Assembly: GCA_005885515.1 (NCBI GenBank)
Contig: VAWK01000050.1
Span: 1-64,000, forward strand
From: Actinomycetota bacterium
GTDB lineage: Bacteria; Actinomycetota; Thermoleophilia; Solirubrobacterales; Solirubrobacteraceae
Direction of reading: 5' to 3'
DNA: 64,000 nucleotides
How positions within the stretch are numbered: position 1 is the stretch's first letter; each line of letters starts with the position of its first letter. Shown in pieces: positions 8,193 through 21,634 of this stretch. A program made the translations under genes and the position numbers. The notes under the pieces were generated by a model. That model was not told the DNA's origin. It made no database searches and saw nothing but the letters and a program-made list of their open reading frames with translations.

Positions 8193-9151
8193 CGGCGCCT
8201 TCCTGAGCGTTTCTTCTTCTTGCGTGGGGGCCGCGGAGGCGGCGCGGAGCCGCGCGGGCGCGCGCCGACGCCGGCCAGCGCCGGCTCTCCCTTCGGCCCT
8301 CCGCCGCGCGGAGACGGCGGCTTGCCGTCGGGTGACGGCCCCGCACCGGGCGCGGCGCTCTTCCCGGGCGGCGGCTGTGGCGCGCCCATGTAGCGGCGGA
8401 TCAACAGCTGCTGGCCGATCGTCCACAGGTTCGTGGTGATCCAGTACACGAGCAGGCCGGCCGGGTAGCGGTAGAGGATGACCACGAACACGACCGGCAG
8501 CAGCAGCATCAGCCGGCGCTGGTTCGGGTCGGCGGTGGCGGTCGCCACCAGGGTGGAGAAGACCTGGGAGACGACGTACAGCACGATCAGCACCGCCAGC
8601 GCCACGCCGGTCGCCTTGTTGGTGATATCGGGCAAAAACAGGAACTTCGCCGAGTGCGGCGCGACGCTGTCGCAGCTAGTTTTGCCGATGTAGTCGTTCA
8701 GCGTCACGTGCCCGTGATGCGCGAGGTATTGCGGATAGTGCGCCGTCAGGCTGTGACCGCAGATGTGCTTCTTGAGGTCGGTGCGCAGCATGTAGAACAG
8801 CGAGATGAACACCGGCAGCTGCAGCAGCAGCGGCAGACAGGAGGACAGCGGGTTGATCTTGTTCTCGCGGTAGAACTTCATGATCTCCTGCTGCTGGCGC
8901 TGCTTGTCGTCCTTGTACTTCTCTTTCAATGCCTGGATCTGCGGCGCCAAGCGCTGCATCTCCTGCATCGACTTCAGCTGCCTGAACGTCAGCGGCACCA
9001 GCACGGCCCTGATGACGACGGTCAGCCCGACGATCGCAAGCCCCCAGCTGCCACCCACCACGTGGTCGTGGATGAAGACCATGATCGATTCGAACGCGCT
9101 TATCAGCGGCGAGAAGGCGTCTTCGATTGCGTTGGTCGCGAGGACTGGCAT
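8189..9151 (-). CDS. yidC: Membrane protein insertase YidC
   Basis: A 320-residue Oxa1/YidC insertase of the short Gram-positive type without the large periplasmic domain. It has a first membrane segment near residues 30-55, the cytoplasmic hairpin MQEMQRLAPQIQALKEKYKDD with KFYRENKINPLSSCLPLLLQ, and further helices around residues 105, 185 and 215. The Arg of VVIRAVLVPLT in the first helix is the expected hydrophilic-groove residue. The last ~65 residues are a Pro/Gly-rich and then strongly basic tail (RKKKKRSGRRR), suited to ribosome contact. It lies between yidD and jag. Confidence 0.95.
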   Translation of the reverse strand: MPVLATNAIEDAFSPLISAFESIMVFIHDHVVGGSWGLAIVGLTVVIRAVLVPLTFRQLKSMQEMQRLAPQIQALKEKYKDDKQRQQQEIMKFYRENKINPLSSCLPLLLQLPVFISLFYMLRTDLKKHICGHSLTAHYPQYLAHHGHVTLNDYIGKTSCDSVAPHSAKFLFLPDITNKATGVALAVLIVLYVVSQVFSTLVATATADPNQRRLMLLLPVVFVVILYRYPAGLLVYWITTNLWTIGQQLLIRRYMGAPQPPPGKSAAPGAGPSPDGKPPSPRGGGPKGEPALAGVGARPRGSAPPPRPPRKKKKRSGRRR

Positions 9152-9246
9152 GCGGGCTGTTTAGCGCGTGTGTTGGGCTGGCGTGTAGCTGGTGGACTCG
9201 ACGGCCGCGTCGCGGTCGGCTGCGGGGGGATGGGGCCAGCGCGCGC

Positions 9247-9555
9247 TCAACGGTCGTTGCGGTGGCGGCGCCCGAACACCTGCTGGGCCTCCACCGGATC
9301 GTATCCCCCGTGGCTCCAGGGATTGCATCTGAGCAGGCGCCATGCCGCCAGCACCAGGCCGCGCAGCACCCCTTGCCGCCTGATCGCTTCGACCGCGTAG
9401 CGCGAGCAGGTGGGCTCGTACTTGCAGCGCCTCGGAATCGCCGGTGAGATGAGGCGCCGGTAGATGACGATCGGCGTCAGCGCAGCCGTGCGGGCAAGCG
9501 ACGCCATCCGCTCCGGCAACGCGTGTTGTGCCCGCGCGGCTGCCTGCCCGCTCAT
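9247..9555 (-). CDS. yidD: Membrane protein insertion efficiency factor YidD
   Basis: A 102-residue protein with the full YidD signature: IYRRLISPAIPRRCKYEPTCSRYAVEAI and LLRCNPWSHGGYDPV. The conserved Cys residues lie in CKYEPTC and RCNPW. It is predicted to sit at the membrane and assist YidC-dependent insertion. Its ATG overlaps the rnpA stop (ATGA, 9552-9555). The yidC start lies about 95 bp further on. Confidence 0.95.
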   Translation of the reverse strand: MSGQAAARAQHALPERMASLARTAALTPIVIYRRLISPAIPRRCKYEPTCSRYAVEAIRRQGVLRGLVLAAWRLLRCNPWSHGGYDPVEAQQVFGRRHRNDR

Positions 9556-9998
9556 CGCGCCCGTCCCGCGTCGGCGTGCGACGCGCCCGTTGGTGGCCCG
9601 GCAGGCTCGCGCTCCTCGACGCCGCGCGGCTCGCTGGGGGGCGAAAGGTTCACCTTCCTGATCAGCTCGCTGAGAGATGCCTCCATCCCCGTCAAGCCCT
9701 GGCGCTCGGCAAGTTCGCCAGCGCCGGGCCGCGCGACGACAACAACATCGTGCCCTTGGACGAGCTCGCCCGCGGCGCGCGTGAAGGCCTCACGCAACAA
9801 GCGCTTCACGCGGTTGCGCTGCACCGCCCCACCGACCTTGCGCGACACCGATAGCCCCAGGCGGCACCCGCGCGTGGCGCGATTGGGAAACGCATAAAGC
9901 ACCAGATGGCGATTGGCCGCTGAGCGCCCCTGGCGGTAGACGCGCTCGAACTCCGAGCTCCGCGAGAGGCGGCCTCGGCCTGCTGGGCGCGCTGTCAT
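9552..9998 (-). CDS. rnpA: Ribonuclease P protein component RnpA
   Basis: A 148-residue RNase P protein subunit that binds the catalytic RNA in tRNA 5' maturation. The core (residues ~10-115) has FERVYRQGRS, LGLSVSRKVGGAVQRNRVKRLLREAF (the RNR basic motif) and HDVVVVARPGA. About 30 C-terminal residues are a disordered Pro/Glu-rich tail beyond the usual length. It lies 16 bp downstream of rpmH, as in nearly all bacteria. Confidence 0.95.
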   Translation of the reverse strand: MTARPAGRGRLSRSSEFERVYRQGRSAANRHLVLYAFPNRATRGCRLGLSVSRKVGGAVQRNRVKRLLREAFTRAAGELVQGHDVVVVARPGAGELAERQGLTGMEASLSELIRKVNLSPPSEPRGVEEREPAGPPTGASHADAGRAR

Positions 9999-10014
9999 GC
10001 CCTGTCCGCCACCG

Positions 10015-10149
10015 CTAGGCCGACAGGCGCTTCCTGCCCTTGGCCCGTCGACGCTTGAGCGTCATGCGGCCAGCTCTCGAGCGCATCCGCGCGCGGAACC
10101 CGTGAACGCGGGCGCGCTTGCGCTTCTTTGGCTGGTAGGTGCGCTTCAT
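10015..10149 (-). CDS. rpmH: 50S ribosomal protein bL34
   Basis: A 44-residue protein beginning [20 protein letters not shown] and ending KGRKRLSA, the universal bL34 sequence. The stop TAG is at 10015-10017 and the ATG at 10147-10149. It heads the rpmH-rnpA-yidD-yidC-jag run, divergent from dnaA. A minus-strand TATACT hexamer at 10222-10227 could be its -10 element, but no good -35 is visible. Confidence 0.97.
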   Translation of the reverse strand: MKRTYQPKKRKRARVHGFRARMRSRAGRMTLKRRRAKGRKRLSA

Positions 10150-10281
10150 CTTGCGGTCGCGGGCGCTCGCCCAAGCTCCGCCCTCGTCAGGAAGCCCCGG
10201 GGGCAGGCGCCTCGGCGCTCAAGTATAGGTGTGCACGCACGGGCCCCACCCGGGCGGGCGGCACGGCGCTCGGCGCTCGGC

Positions 10282-10325
10282 GCGCCACGTGCTTGCGCTC
10301 GCCGCGCCACGTGCTTGCGCTCGCC
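10282..10325. repeat. Perfect 22-bp tandem duplication in the rpmH-dnaA gap
   Basis: Two head-to-tail copies of a 22-bp unit (GCGCCACGTG followed by CTTGCGCTCGCC) each contain the palindrome CACGTG. They lie in the 338-bp gap 10150-10487, which otherwise holds shorter GGCGCTC repeats and a TTGACATATAG hexamer region (10401-10411) that could serve dnaA transcription. I see no clear DnaA boxes in this gap. Confidence 0.8.
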
Positions 10326-10400
10326 CCGCGCGACCGCCAGCACGAGCGTCGGCGGTTTTTCTCGCCAATTGCGTGCACCCCCGGACTGTCGCGTAGGGCT

Positions 10401-10406
10401 TTGACA
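10401..10406 (+). promoter_or_regulatory. Possible -35 element of dnaA
   Basis: A consensus TTGACA stands 82 bp before the chosen dnaA start. A -10 at the usual distance would fall in GC-rich sequence (GGGCCCTCGGGCCC, itself a short inverted repeat), so the assignment is weak. Confidence 0.3.
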
Positions 10407-10487
10407 TATAGTCGCCCGACCGGGCCCTCGGGCCCTCTGCGAATGAAAGCAGGGCAGCTCTCTGGAGAGGAGCGGATCGGCGCTACC

Positions 10488-11954
10488 GTGAACGACGAGC
10501 TCGAGCACATATGGTCGCGGGTCCAGGCGGAGCTCGCGCGCAGCGTCGAGGAGTCCACATATCGCATCTGGCTGCAGCCGCTGCAACCGCGAGAGCTGAG
10601 CGGCGGATGCTTGCTCGTCGAAGCTCCGGCCGACGCGTGCGGGTGGATCTGCGATCGCTTCGGGCGCTTGCTGCAGGCGAGCGCCACGCTCGTGCTGGGC
10701 GTCGACACGCCGATCGAATTCGTCGCACGCCACGACTCGCGTGCGGGCGGAGCGGCTCGCGTGGACGCGTCGCCTCCCGCCCGGGACGCCGCCTCTGCGA
10801 CAGCGCGTCGCGGCCGCCTGTCCCCGCCGCGTGCGAGCATCGAGCAAGACTCGACCGGCGCTCCCTCTGGGCGCGCCGGGGGACTGGCCAACCCCAAGCT
10901 CACGTTCGAGCAGTTCGTGATCGGCGACTGCAACCGGCTCGCCCATGCTGCTGCCCTGACCGTCGCCGAGATGCCCGCGCAGGCATACAACCCGCTCTTC
11001 ATTTGCGCCCCACCCGGTCTTGGCAAGACGCATCTGCTTGGCGCCATCGCGAGCCTCGCCGTCTCCCATACTCCGACGCTCGCCATTCGCTCGACGACGG
11101 GAGAGGCGTTCACCAACGAGTTCGTGGGCGCGCTCGCCGACGGAAACATCGAGTCCTTCAAGGCCCGCTTTCGCAACGTCGACATGCTGCTGATGGACGA
11201 CGTCCAGTTCCTCGAGCGCAAGACCAGGACCGAGGAGGAGTTCTTTCACACGTTCAACGCGCTGCACGACTGCGGCCGGCAGATCGTGCTCACCTCCGAT
11301 CGCCCGCCGCGCGACCTGAAGGCACTCGAGGACCGCCTGCGCGAGCGCTTCCAAGCTGGGCTCGTGGCCGACATCGCTCCACCGGAGCCCGCCACCAGGC
11401 TCGCGATCCTGCGCAAGCGGGTGCAGCACGACGGACTCGCCATTGGCGACGAGCGCGCGCTCGACGTGCTCGCGGAGCGCGTACAGCACAACATCCGCGC
11501 GCTCGAGGGAGCGCTGATCCGCGTCGTCGCCTACGGCTCGCTCACCGGACGCCCGCTGACCCCGGAGCTGACCGCGGAGGTCCTCGACAAGCTCTTCCCG
11601 GGCGACAGCCGCAACGGCGCCGGAGGAGCGCGCTCGATCGCAGAGATTCAGGAAGCCGCGTGCGCCCACTTTGGCGTCTCGCTGGAGCAACTCATATCGC
11701 CTGCTCGCGGCGCACATGTCGCCTGGCCGCGACAGGTCGCCATGTATCTCTCGCGCGAGCTCACCAGCGAGTCGCTGCCCTCGATTGGCCGCTGCTTTGG
11801 CGGCCGCGATCACACGACCGTCCTCTATGCGTGGCGCCGCACCTGCGCACGCATCGCGGCCGACGGAAGCGCTCGCGCGGCGGTGCAGAAGCTGTGTGAG
11901 CAACTCGGCTCTCCCCCAACACGCTCGCGCCTCCCGCCCGACCGCTCTGCCTGA
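10488..11954 (+). CDS. dnaA: Chromosomal replication initiator DnaA
   Basis: A 488-residue initiator from GTG 10488. The purine-rich GGAGAGGAG lies 15 nt upstream, a little far. An in-frame ATG at 10443 adds 15 residues but has no ribosome site. Domain I is DELEHIWSRVQAELARSVEESTY. The AAA+ domain has Walker A PPGLGKTH (~residue 176), Walker B LLMDDVQFLE (~234) and the sensor LTSDRPP. The C-terminal DNA-binding signature is GRCFGGRDHTTVLYA (~432-446). Domain II is Ser/Ala/Arg-rich and variable. It is divergent from rpmH and upstream of dnaN, the standard origin context. Confidence 0.95.
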   Translation: MNDELEHIWSRVQAELARSVEESTYRIWLQPLQPRELSGGCLLVEAPADACGWICDRFGRLLQASATLVLGVDTPIEFVARHDSRAGGAARVDASPPARDAASATARRGRLSPPRASIEQDSTGAPSGRAGGLANPKLTFEQFVIGDCNRLAHAAALTVAEMPAQAYNPLFICAPPGLGKTHLLGAIASLAVSHTPTLAIRSTTGEAFTNEFVGALADGNIESFKARFRNVDMLLMDDVQFLERKTRTEEEFFHTFNALHDCGRQIVLTSDRPPRDLKALEDRLRERFQAGLVADIAPPEPATRLAILRKRVQHDGLAIGDERALDVLAERVQHNIRALEGALIRVVAYGSLTGRPLTPELTAEVLDKLFPGDSRNGAGGARSIAEIQEAACAHFGVSLEQLISPARGAHVAWPRQVAMYLSRELTSESLPSIGRCFGGRDHTTVLYAWRRTCARIAADGSARAAVQKLCEQLGSPPTRSRLPPDRSA

Positions 11955-12084
11955 AACACTGCCAGACGCCATCATCCACAGCTGCCTCCACAGCCACTGC
12001 ACGCTCCTGCTAGCACCAAACCGCTCGCTATGCACATCTCCACAGTCCCTCTAACTATCTATCTCTCCTTCTAAGGAGCAAAAC
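11955..12084. other. Candidate origin segment: DnaA-box-like sites in the dnaA-dnaN gap
   Basis: This 130-bp gap is visibly less GC-rich than its surroundings and contains three same-orientation motifs ending in TCCACA: TCATCCACA (11972-11980, one mismatch to TTATCCACA), GCCTCCACA (11984-11992) and ATCTCCACA (12036-12044). They are followed by the pyrimidine/AT-rich stretch CTAACTATCTATCTCTCC. The position between dnaA and dnaN fits oriC in actinobacteria, but the segment is short and has few boxes, so it may be only part of the origin. Confidence 0.5.
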
Positions 12085-13197
12085 TTGAAGCTCAGTACCA
12101 GCACCGCCGACCTGTTGGCGCAGCTGCAGACCATCAGCCGTGTCGCATCAACGCGCAGCGCCGTCCACGCGCTGGCGGGAGTCATGATCTCGGCGCGACC
12201 GGACTCTCCGGTTCAGCTGTTGGCCACCGACATGGAGATCGGCCTGCGCGTCCCGCTTCAGGCCCACGTGGATACGCCAGGCGCAGTGGTCCTGCCCGCG
12301 CGATTGCTGCTCGATGTGGTGCGCTCGCTGCCCGCGTCGGAGCTGACGCTTGCGTTGCGCAGTGCGCAGCAGGACGTCGAGTTGAAGAGCGCCGCCGCCA
12401 CGTTTCACCTGCGCACGCTCCGCGCCGAGGACTTCCCGACGCTCCCACAGCCATCTGCGGACACGCGCGTGATGCTGCCGGCGGAGGCCCTGACCGAGAC
12501 CGTGTCGCGCGTGGTGCGGTCTGCTTCGCGCGATGAGACACGGCCCGTGCTGACCGGCATCCTCATCTCCGCTTCCGGACAGGAGCTGCGCATGGTGGCG
12601 ACCGACTCGTATCGCCTCAGCGTCAAGCAGACCGCGCTCGATACGCCATTGGAGGGAAGCCTCGGGGCGAACGTGCCCGCGCGCGCCCTACAGGAGCTAG
12701 TGCGGATCGCCCAGCAGTCTCCGCTCGAGTCGCTGGCGGTGAGCGTCGGACAGAACCAGGTCGTGTTCGAGCTCGGCGATGTGGTGCTGTCCTCGCGCCT
12801 GATCGACGGGCAGTTTCCGAACTACCGCCAGCTGCTGCCCGAGTCGGTGGAGCACGAGCTGCGTCTGACGACCGCCGAGCTCAGCGAGGTCGTCCGTCGC
12901 ATCAGCCTGCTGGCGCAGAAGAACGCTCCCCTGCGCCTGAGCTTCAGCGAGGGCACGCTCACCGTCTCCGCGCGCACGCCCGACATCGGTGAGGCCAGCG
13001 AGGCGATCCCCGTGCCCTTCCACGGCGACACGTTCGAGATCGGCTTCAATCCTGAGTTCCTCCGTGACGGGCTGGAGAGCGTGGAGTCCGAGGAGCTCGT
13101 GCTGAAGCTGATCAGCCCGCTGCGACCTGGCCTGATCGAAGCGCCGGAGGGCGACGAGTTCGTGTACCTCATCATGCCCATCAGGCTGAACGTGTGA
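12085..13197 (+). CDS. dnaN: DNA polymerase III sliding clamp (beta subunit)
   Basis: A 370-residue three-domain sliding clamp, close to the standard length. It starts at TTG 12085, which is fixed by a strong AAGGAG (12073-12078) six nucleotides upstream. Recognisable family segments include VLPARLLLDVVRSLP, the second-domain FHLRTLRAEDFPTLP and SRVVRSASRDETRPVLTGI, and the C-terminal hydrophobic-pocket end YLIMPIRL. The dimeric ring tethers the replicative polymerase to DNA. recF follows 10 bp downstream. Confidence 0.96.
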   Translation: MKLSTSTADLLAQLQTISRVASTRSAVHALAGVMISARPDSPVQLLATDMEIGLRVPLQAHVDTPGAVVLPARLLLDVVRSLPASELTLALRSAQQDVELKSAAATFHLRTLRAEDFPTLPQPSADTRVMLPAEALTETVSRVVRSASRDETRPVLTGILISASGQELRMVATDSYRLSVKQTALDTPLEGSLGANVPARALQELVRIAQQSPLESLAVSVGQNQVVFELGDVVLSSRLIDGQFPNYRQLLPESVEHELRLTTAELSEVVRRISLLAQKNAPLRLSFSEGTLTVSARTPDIGEASEAIPVPFHGDTFEIGFNPEFLRDGLESVESEELVLKLISPLRPGLIEAPEGDEFVYLIMPIRLNV

Positions 13198-13207
13198 GCG
13201 CGGCAGC

Positions 13208-14320
13208 GTGCAGGTGGTCAGCGTGCAGATGCGCGACTTCCGCACCTACGCGCGTGCCGAGGCGAGCCTGGGTGCCGGCTTGACGGTCGTGCACGGGCCG
13301 AATGGCGCCGGCAAGTCGAACTTGCTCGAGGCCATCTACTACGGCTGCACCGGCCGCTCGCCGCGCACCCGCAACGAGCGCGAGGTGATCCGCTTCGGTG
13401 CCGGAGCGACCCGCGTGGTCGTGCGCCTCCACGACGGCACGCGTCCGCACGAGCTCAGCGTGGGCTATGGCTGGGGCGGCGCCCGCGCGGTCAAGCGCAT
13501 GACCTGCGATGGCGCGCCGGTGGAGCGCCTGCTCGACGTCGAGCACCGACCGCTCGTGAGCGTGTTCGCCCCCGACAGGCTCGAGTTGATCAAGGGGCCC
13601 CCCGCGCTGCGCCGCGCCCACCTGGATCAGCTGGTGGCGGCGATCTGGCCGCTGCGGTCCGTGGACCGCAGCGCCTATGGCCGCGTGCTCGCTCAGCGCA
13701 ACGCCCTGATCGGGCGCATCCGCACCGGCCGCGCCTCGTCGGCGACGCTCGGGGCGTGGGACCACGAGTTGGCCCAGAAGGGCCTGGCGGTGGGCGCCAA
13801 CCGCGCGGCGGCGGTGAAGCTGCTGGCGGAGCCGTTCGCCGATCGCGCGGCGCGGCTGGGGTCCGGTGTCCCGGTCAGTCTGCGGTACCGGCCGGGCGCA
13901 GGCGCGCACGACGAGCAGGAGTTCGTGGCCGAGCTGAGCTCGCGGCTGTCCGCCGACCTCGAGCGCGGCTACACCGGCTACGGCCCGCACCGGGACGAGC
14001 TGGCGATCGTTCGCGAGGAGCGCGAGCTGCGCTCCTATGGCTCGCAGGGCGAGCAGCGCCTGGCGCTGCTGGCTCTGCTGCTGGCCGAGCGCGCGCTGCT
14101 GGCGCGCGAACGCGATCGCGTTCCGCTGATGCTGCTGGACGACGTGATGAGCGAGCTCGACGGCGATCGCCGCGAGCTGCTCGCCGGCGAGCTGCGCGCC
14201 GGCGGCCAGAGCGTGATCGCGACGACCGACCTGGCACACGTGCCCGGCGCCTCGGAGGAAGCGGTGGCACGCCTGCGCGTGGGCGCGGGCACGATTCTGC
14301 GCGAGGCGATCGCGGCGTGA
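13208..14320 (+). CDS. recF: DNA replication and repair protein RecF
   Basis: A 370-residue SMC-like ATPase. Walker A is VVHGPNGAGKSNLLEAIYY (~residues 28-46), the ABC-type signature region is SQGEQRLALLALLLAE, and Walker B is PLMLLDDVMSELD. MRDFRTYARAE at the N-terminus is typical of RecF. It acts in RecFOR-mediated loading of RecA at gaps. The GTG at 13208 has no obvious ribosome site and is 10 bp after dnaN, so translation may be coupled. Its stop overlaps the next start (GTGA). Confidence 0.95.
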   Translation: MQVVSVQMRDFRTYARAEASLGAGLTVVHGPNGAGKSNLLEAIYYGCTGRSPRTRNEREVIRFGAGATRVVVRLHDGTRPHELSVGYGWGGARAVKRMTCDGAPVERLLDVEHRPLVSVFAPDRLELIKGPPALRRAHLDQLVAAIWPLRSVDRSAYGRVLAQRNALIGRIRTGRASSATLGAWDHELAQKGLAVGANRAAAVKLLAEPFADRAARLGSGVPVSLRYRPGAGAHDEQEFVAELSSRLSADLERGYTGYGPHRDELAIVREERELRSYGSQGEQRLALLALLLAERALLARERDRVPLMLLDDVMSELDGDRRELLAGELRAGGQSVIATTDLAHVPGASEEAVARLRVGAGTILREAIAA

Positions 14321-14607
14321 GCAGGCCGGCCCCCCGCCCGCTTTCGGCGATCGTGCGCGAGCTCACGGCAGCGCTTGCCCCCGCCAGCACCCTGGCTCGC
14401 GCGCAGCAGGTCTGGGAGCACGCTGCGGGCCCCGCGATCGCCGCCGCCGCCGTGCCAACCGCCGAGCGCGACGGCGTGCTCACGGTGACCTGCCAGGCAG
14501 CCGTGTGGGCGCAGGAGCTCGACCTGATGGCGACCGAGCTGATCGCGCGCCTGAACGCGGCGCTGGCGAGCGACAGCATCCGCGAGCTGCGCTGCCGGAC
14601 CGGCTGA
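14317..14607 (+). CDS. DciA-like DUF721 protein
   Basis: A 96-residue protein from GTG 14317 (GTGA overlap with recF). It matches the DUF721 family: LSAIVRELTAALAP at the N-terminus, VWEHAAGPAIAAAA, and the core DGVLTVTCQAAVWAQELDLM followed by LIARLNAAL. DUF721 proteins between recF and gyrB are typical of actinobacteria. In other bacteria the family member DciA loads the replicative helicase, and that role is inferred here from family and position. Confidence 0.88.
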   Translation: MSRPAPRPLSAIVRELTAALAPASTLARAQQVWEHAAGPAIAAAAVPTAERDGVLTVTCQAAVWAQELDLMATELIARLNAALASDSIRELRCRTG

Positions 14608-14671
14608 TCCCCTCGGCGAGCAAATGCGCGCCAGCTTCGCCGCAGGATCGCCGCTGATAGCCTCATTTTAG

Positions 14672-19030
<4,359 letters not shown>

Positions 19031-19043
19031 CGTGAGGTGAGCG

Positions 19044-21463
19044 ATGGCATCGGCTGATGTGATCAGCGGCGGCAACATCGAGCCGCGCGCGCTCGAGGAG
19101 GAGATGCGCACGGCGTACCTCGACTACGCCATGTCGGTGATCGTCGGGCGGGCCCTGCCGGACGTGCGCGACGGCCTGAAGCCCGTGCACAGGCGCGTGC
19201 TCTACGCGATGAACGAGCTCGGCCTCGGCCCGACCCGCCCCTACTCCAAGTGCGCCAAGATCGTCGGCGAGGTGATGGGCAACTATCACCCGCACGGCGA
19301 CACCGCGATCTACGACACCCTCGTGCGCTTGGCGCAGGACTTCTCGATGCGCAACGAGCTCGTTGACGGCCAGGGAAACTTCGGCTCAGTCGACGACGAT
19401 CCGGCAGCCGCGATGCGCTACACGGAGGCCCGTCTCGCCAGGATCGCGACCGAGATGCTGCGCGACCTCGACATGGACACGGTCGATTTCGTGCCCAACT
19501 ACGACGGCTCGCGTCAGGAACCGCTCGTCTTGCCGGCACGCTTTCCCAACCTGCTCGTCAATGGCTCCTCCGGCATCGCCGTCGGCATGGCGACGAACAT
19601 CCCGCCGCCCGGATCGTCGTCACCGAGCTCCCGTTCATGGTCAAGAAGAACTGCGAGCCGGGGCTGGCGGGCAAGATCAAGGAGCTCGTCAAAGAGGGTC
19701 GCCTGCCTGAGGTCGCCGACATGTACGACCACACCGACAAGCGCGGTATGCGCTTCGTGATCGAGCTCAAGCGCGACGCGATCCCCAAGGTGGTGCTCAA
19801 CAAGCTGTACAAGCACACGCCGATGCAGACCACGTTCGGCGTGAACATGGTGGCGCTGGTGGACAACGTGCCACGCACGCTGAACCTGCGCTCGATGATC
19901 CACAACTACGTCACCCACCAGCGCGAGGTGGTGGTGCGGCGCGCCAAGCACGAGCTGGCTGAGAAGGAGGCGCGCGCACACATCCTCGAAGGCCTGCTGA
20001 TCGCGCTGGACAACCTCGACGCGATCATCGAGCTGATCCGTGCCTCTCGCGACCGCGAAGCCGCGCGCGAGCAGCTGGTAGAGCGTTTCGAGTTGACCGC
20101 CATCCAGGCCACCGCGATCCTCGACCTGCGCCTGTCCCAGCTCACGGCACTCGAGGCGGACTCGATCAAGCAGGAGCACGCCGACGTGGTCGAGCGCATC
20201 GCCGAGCTACGGGCGATCCTCGGCGATGAGGCGCGCGTGCTCGAGGTGATCAAGGACGAGCTCACCGAGATCTCTGAGCGCTTCGGCGATGAGCGGCGCA
20301 CCGAGATCAGCCACGCCGAGGATGAGATCGACATCGAGGACCTGATCGCCGACCAGCAGATGGTCATCACGATCACGCAGAGCGGCTACGTGAAGTCGCT
20401 GCCGCTAGCCACTTATCGCCAGCAGCAGCGCGGCGGCCGCGGCGTGACCGGAATGGACATGAAGGACGGCGACTTCATCGAGCACCTGTTCGTGTGCTCC
20501 TCGCACGATTTCCTGCTGTTCTTCTCCAACCGCGGCAAGGTGTACCGCTCCAAGGTGTACGAACTTCCCGAGGCCTCGCGCACGGCCAAGGGGCGGGCGC
20601 TTGTCAACATCCTTCCGCTGCGCGACGGCGAGCGCATCCAGGCCGTCGTCTCCACGCGGGACTTCAGCGAGGCAAGGTACCTCGTGTTCGCCACGCGCGG
20701 CGGCACGGTCAAGAAGACCGAGCTGGCCGCCTACAACACCCCCATCAAGGCCGACGGGATCATCGCGATCAACATCCGCGACGACGACGAGCTGCTCGCG
20801 GTCCGGGCGGTGGATCCCGAAGACGAGGTGATCATGGTCTCGCGCGCCGGTCTCACCGTCCGCTTCAGGGAGTCCGACGTGCGGGCGATGGGCCGCGACA
20901 CGACCGGCGTGCGCGGCATGGAGGTGGGCAGCCACGGGAGCGTGATCGCGATGGACATCGCGCGCGATGACATGGACCTGCTCGTGGTGACCGAGAACGG
21001 CTTCGGCAAGCGCACCCAGATCAGCCAGTACCGGAAGACTCACCGCGGCGCCAAAGGCGTCAAGACGGTCGGCCTGACAGAGCGCAAGGGAGCGCTCGCC
21101 GGAGCGCTCGTCGTGCGCGAGCACCAGGAGCTCGTGTTCATCAGCGTCGGCGGCATGGTCCAGCGCACCGCCGCCGGCGGCATCTCCCAGCAGGGCCGCT
21201 CGGCGACCGGCGTGCGGGTCATGAACCTCAAGGACGACGACCTCGTCAGCGCCGTGGCGCTGGTGGTGGACGCCGGCGATGACGACGCTCCGCAGCCTGG
21301 TGAGCAGGATCCCGAGACGGACGGCCATGACGCAGGCGCCGACGCCCCCACAGGCGCAGCCGACCGGGAGGCGACGGATGGCCGGACCGCCAAGGGTGCC
21401 CCCACCGGCAAGGACGGACGCGCCGGCAAGGACGGGAGGCGCGGCGCCCGGCCGAAGCCGTAG
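19044..21463 (+). pseudogene. gyrA: DNA gyrase subunit A, frame broken by an internal deletion
   Basis: The first frame (from ATG 19044) reads a normal GyrA N-terminus: [44 protein letters not shown] and MRYTEARL with catalytic Tyr126. It ends at NIPP (19607). The gene continues in another frame at [12 protein letters not shown] (19613) through TTFGVNMVALVDNVPRTL, the coiled-coil tower and the beta-pinwheel domain to 21463, with a GyrA-box-like segment YRQQQRGGRGVTG. Compared with other GyrA proteins about 75-80 residues (HNL... to ...GR before IVVTEL) are missing and the frame shifts, so a frame-0 ribosome stops at 19760. gyrA is essential, so an assembly or sequencing deletion is at least as likely as true loss. 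Confidence 0.9.
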
Positions 21464-21634
21464 CGCGGCCCGCTAGCTTCCGGCCAGCGCGCGCGCCGCA
21501 TCTCGACTGCGCAGCGGCCGGCCACGGTAGGCAGGCCACCCCGGCTTGGCGCGCCTGCCCACGGGCTGTCCAGATGTGTCCAGGTTTTCGCCCCCGCGCT
21601 CAGATCGCGGCGCGGGTCGGCCGAGAGGCACAGG

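Noticed and set aside
8193..8426. 78-residue N-terminal extension of Jag
   Set aside because: This is yidC read in another frame; ATG 8192 overlaps the yidC stop and starts the conserved part.
10222..10227. TATACT on the minus strand as the rpmH promoter
   Set aside because: The -10 is good, but no -35 at the right distance; noted only in the rpmH entry.
10128..10487. 120-residue N-terminal extension of DnaA
   Set aside because: It would overlap rpmH and consists of non-conserved Arg/Ala sequence; GTG 10488 gives a standard DnaA N-terminus.
10146..12035. 629-residue minus-strand ORF over dnaA
   Set aside because: It is the GC-rich mirror of dnaA and has no domain pattern; dnaA motifs are unmistakable on the plus strand.
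12400..12420. parS-like GTTTCAC in dnaN
   Set aside because: Only one half-site (CGTTTCACCTG) with no partner half.
13756..14316. Long upstream part of the DUF721 frame
   Set aside because: It overlaps recF out of frame and has no protein character; DUF721 starts in the GTGA overlap.
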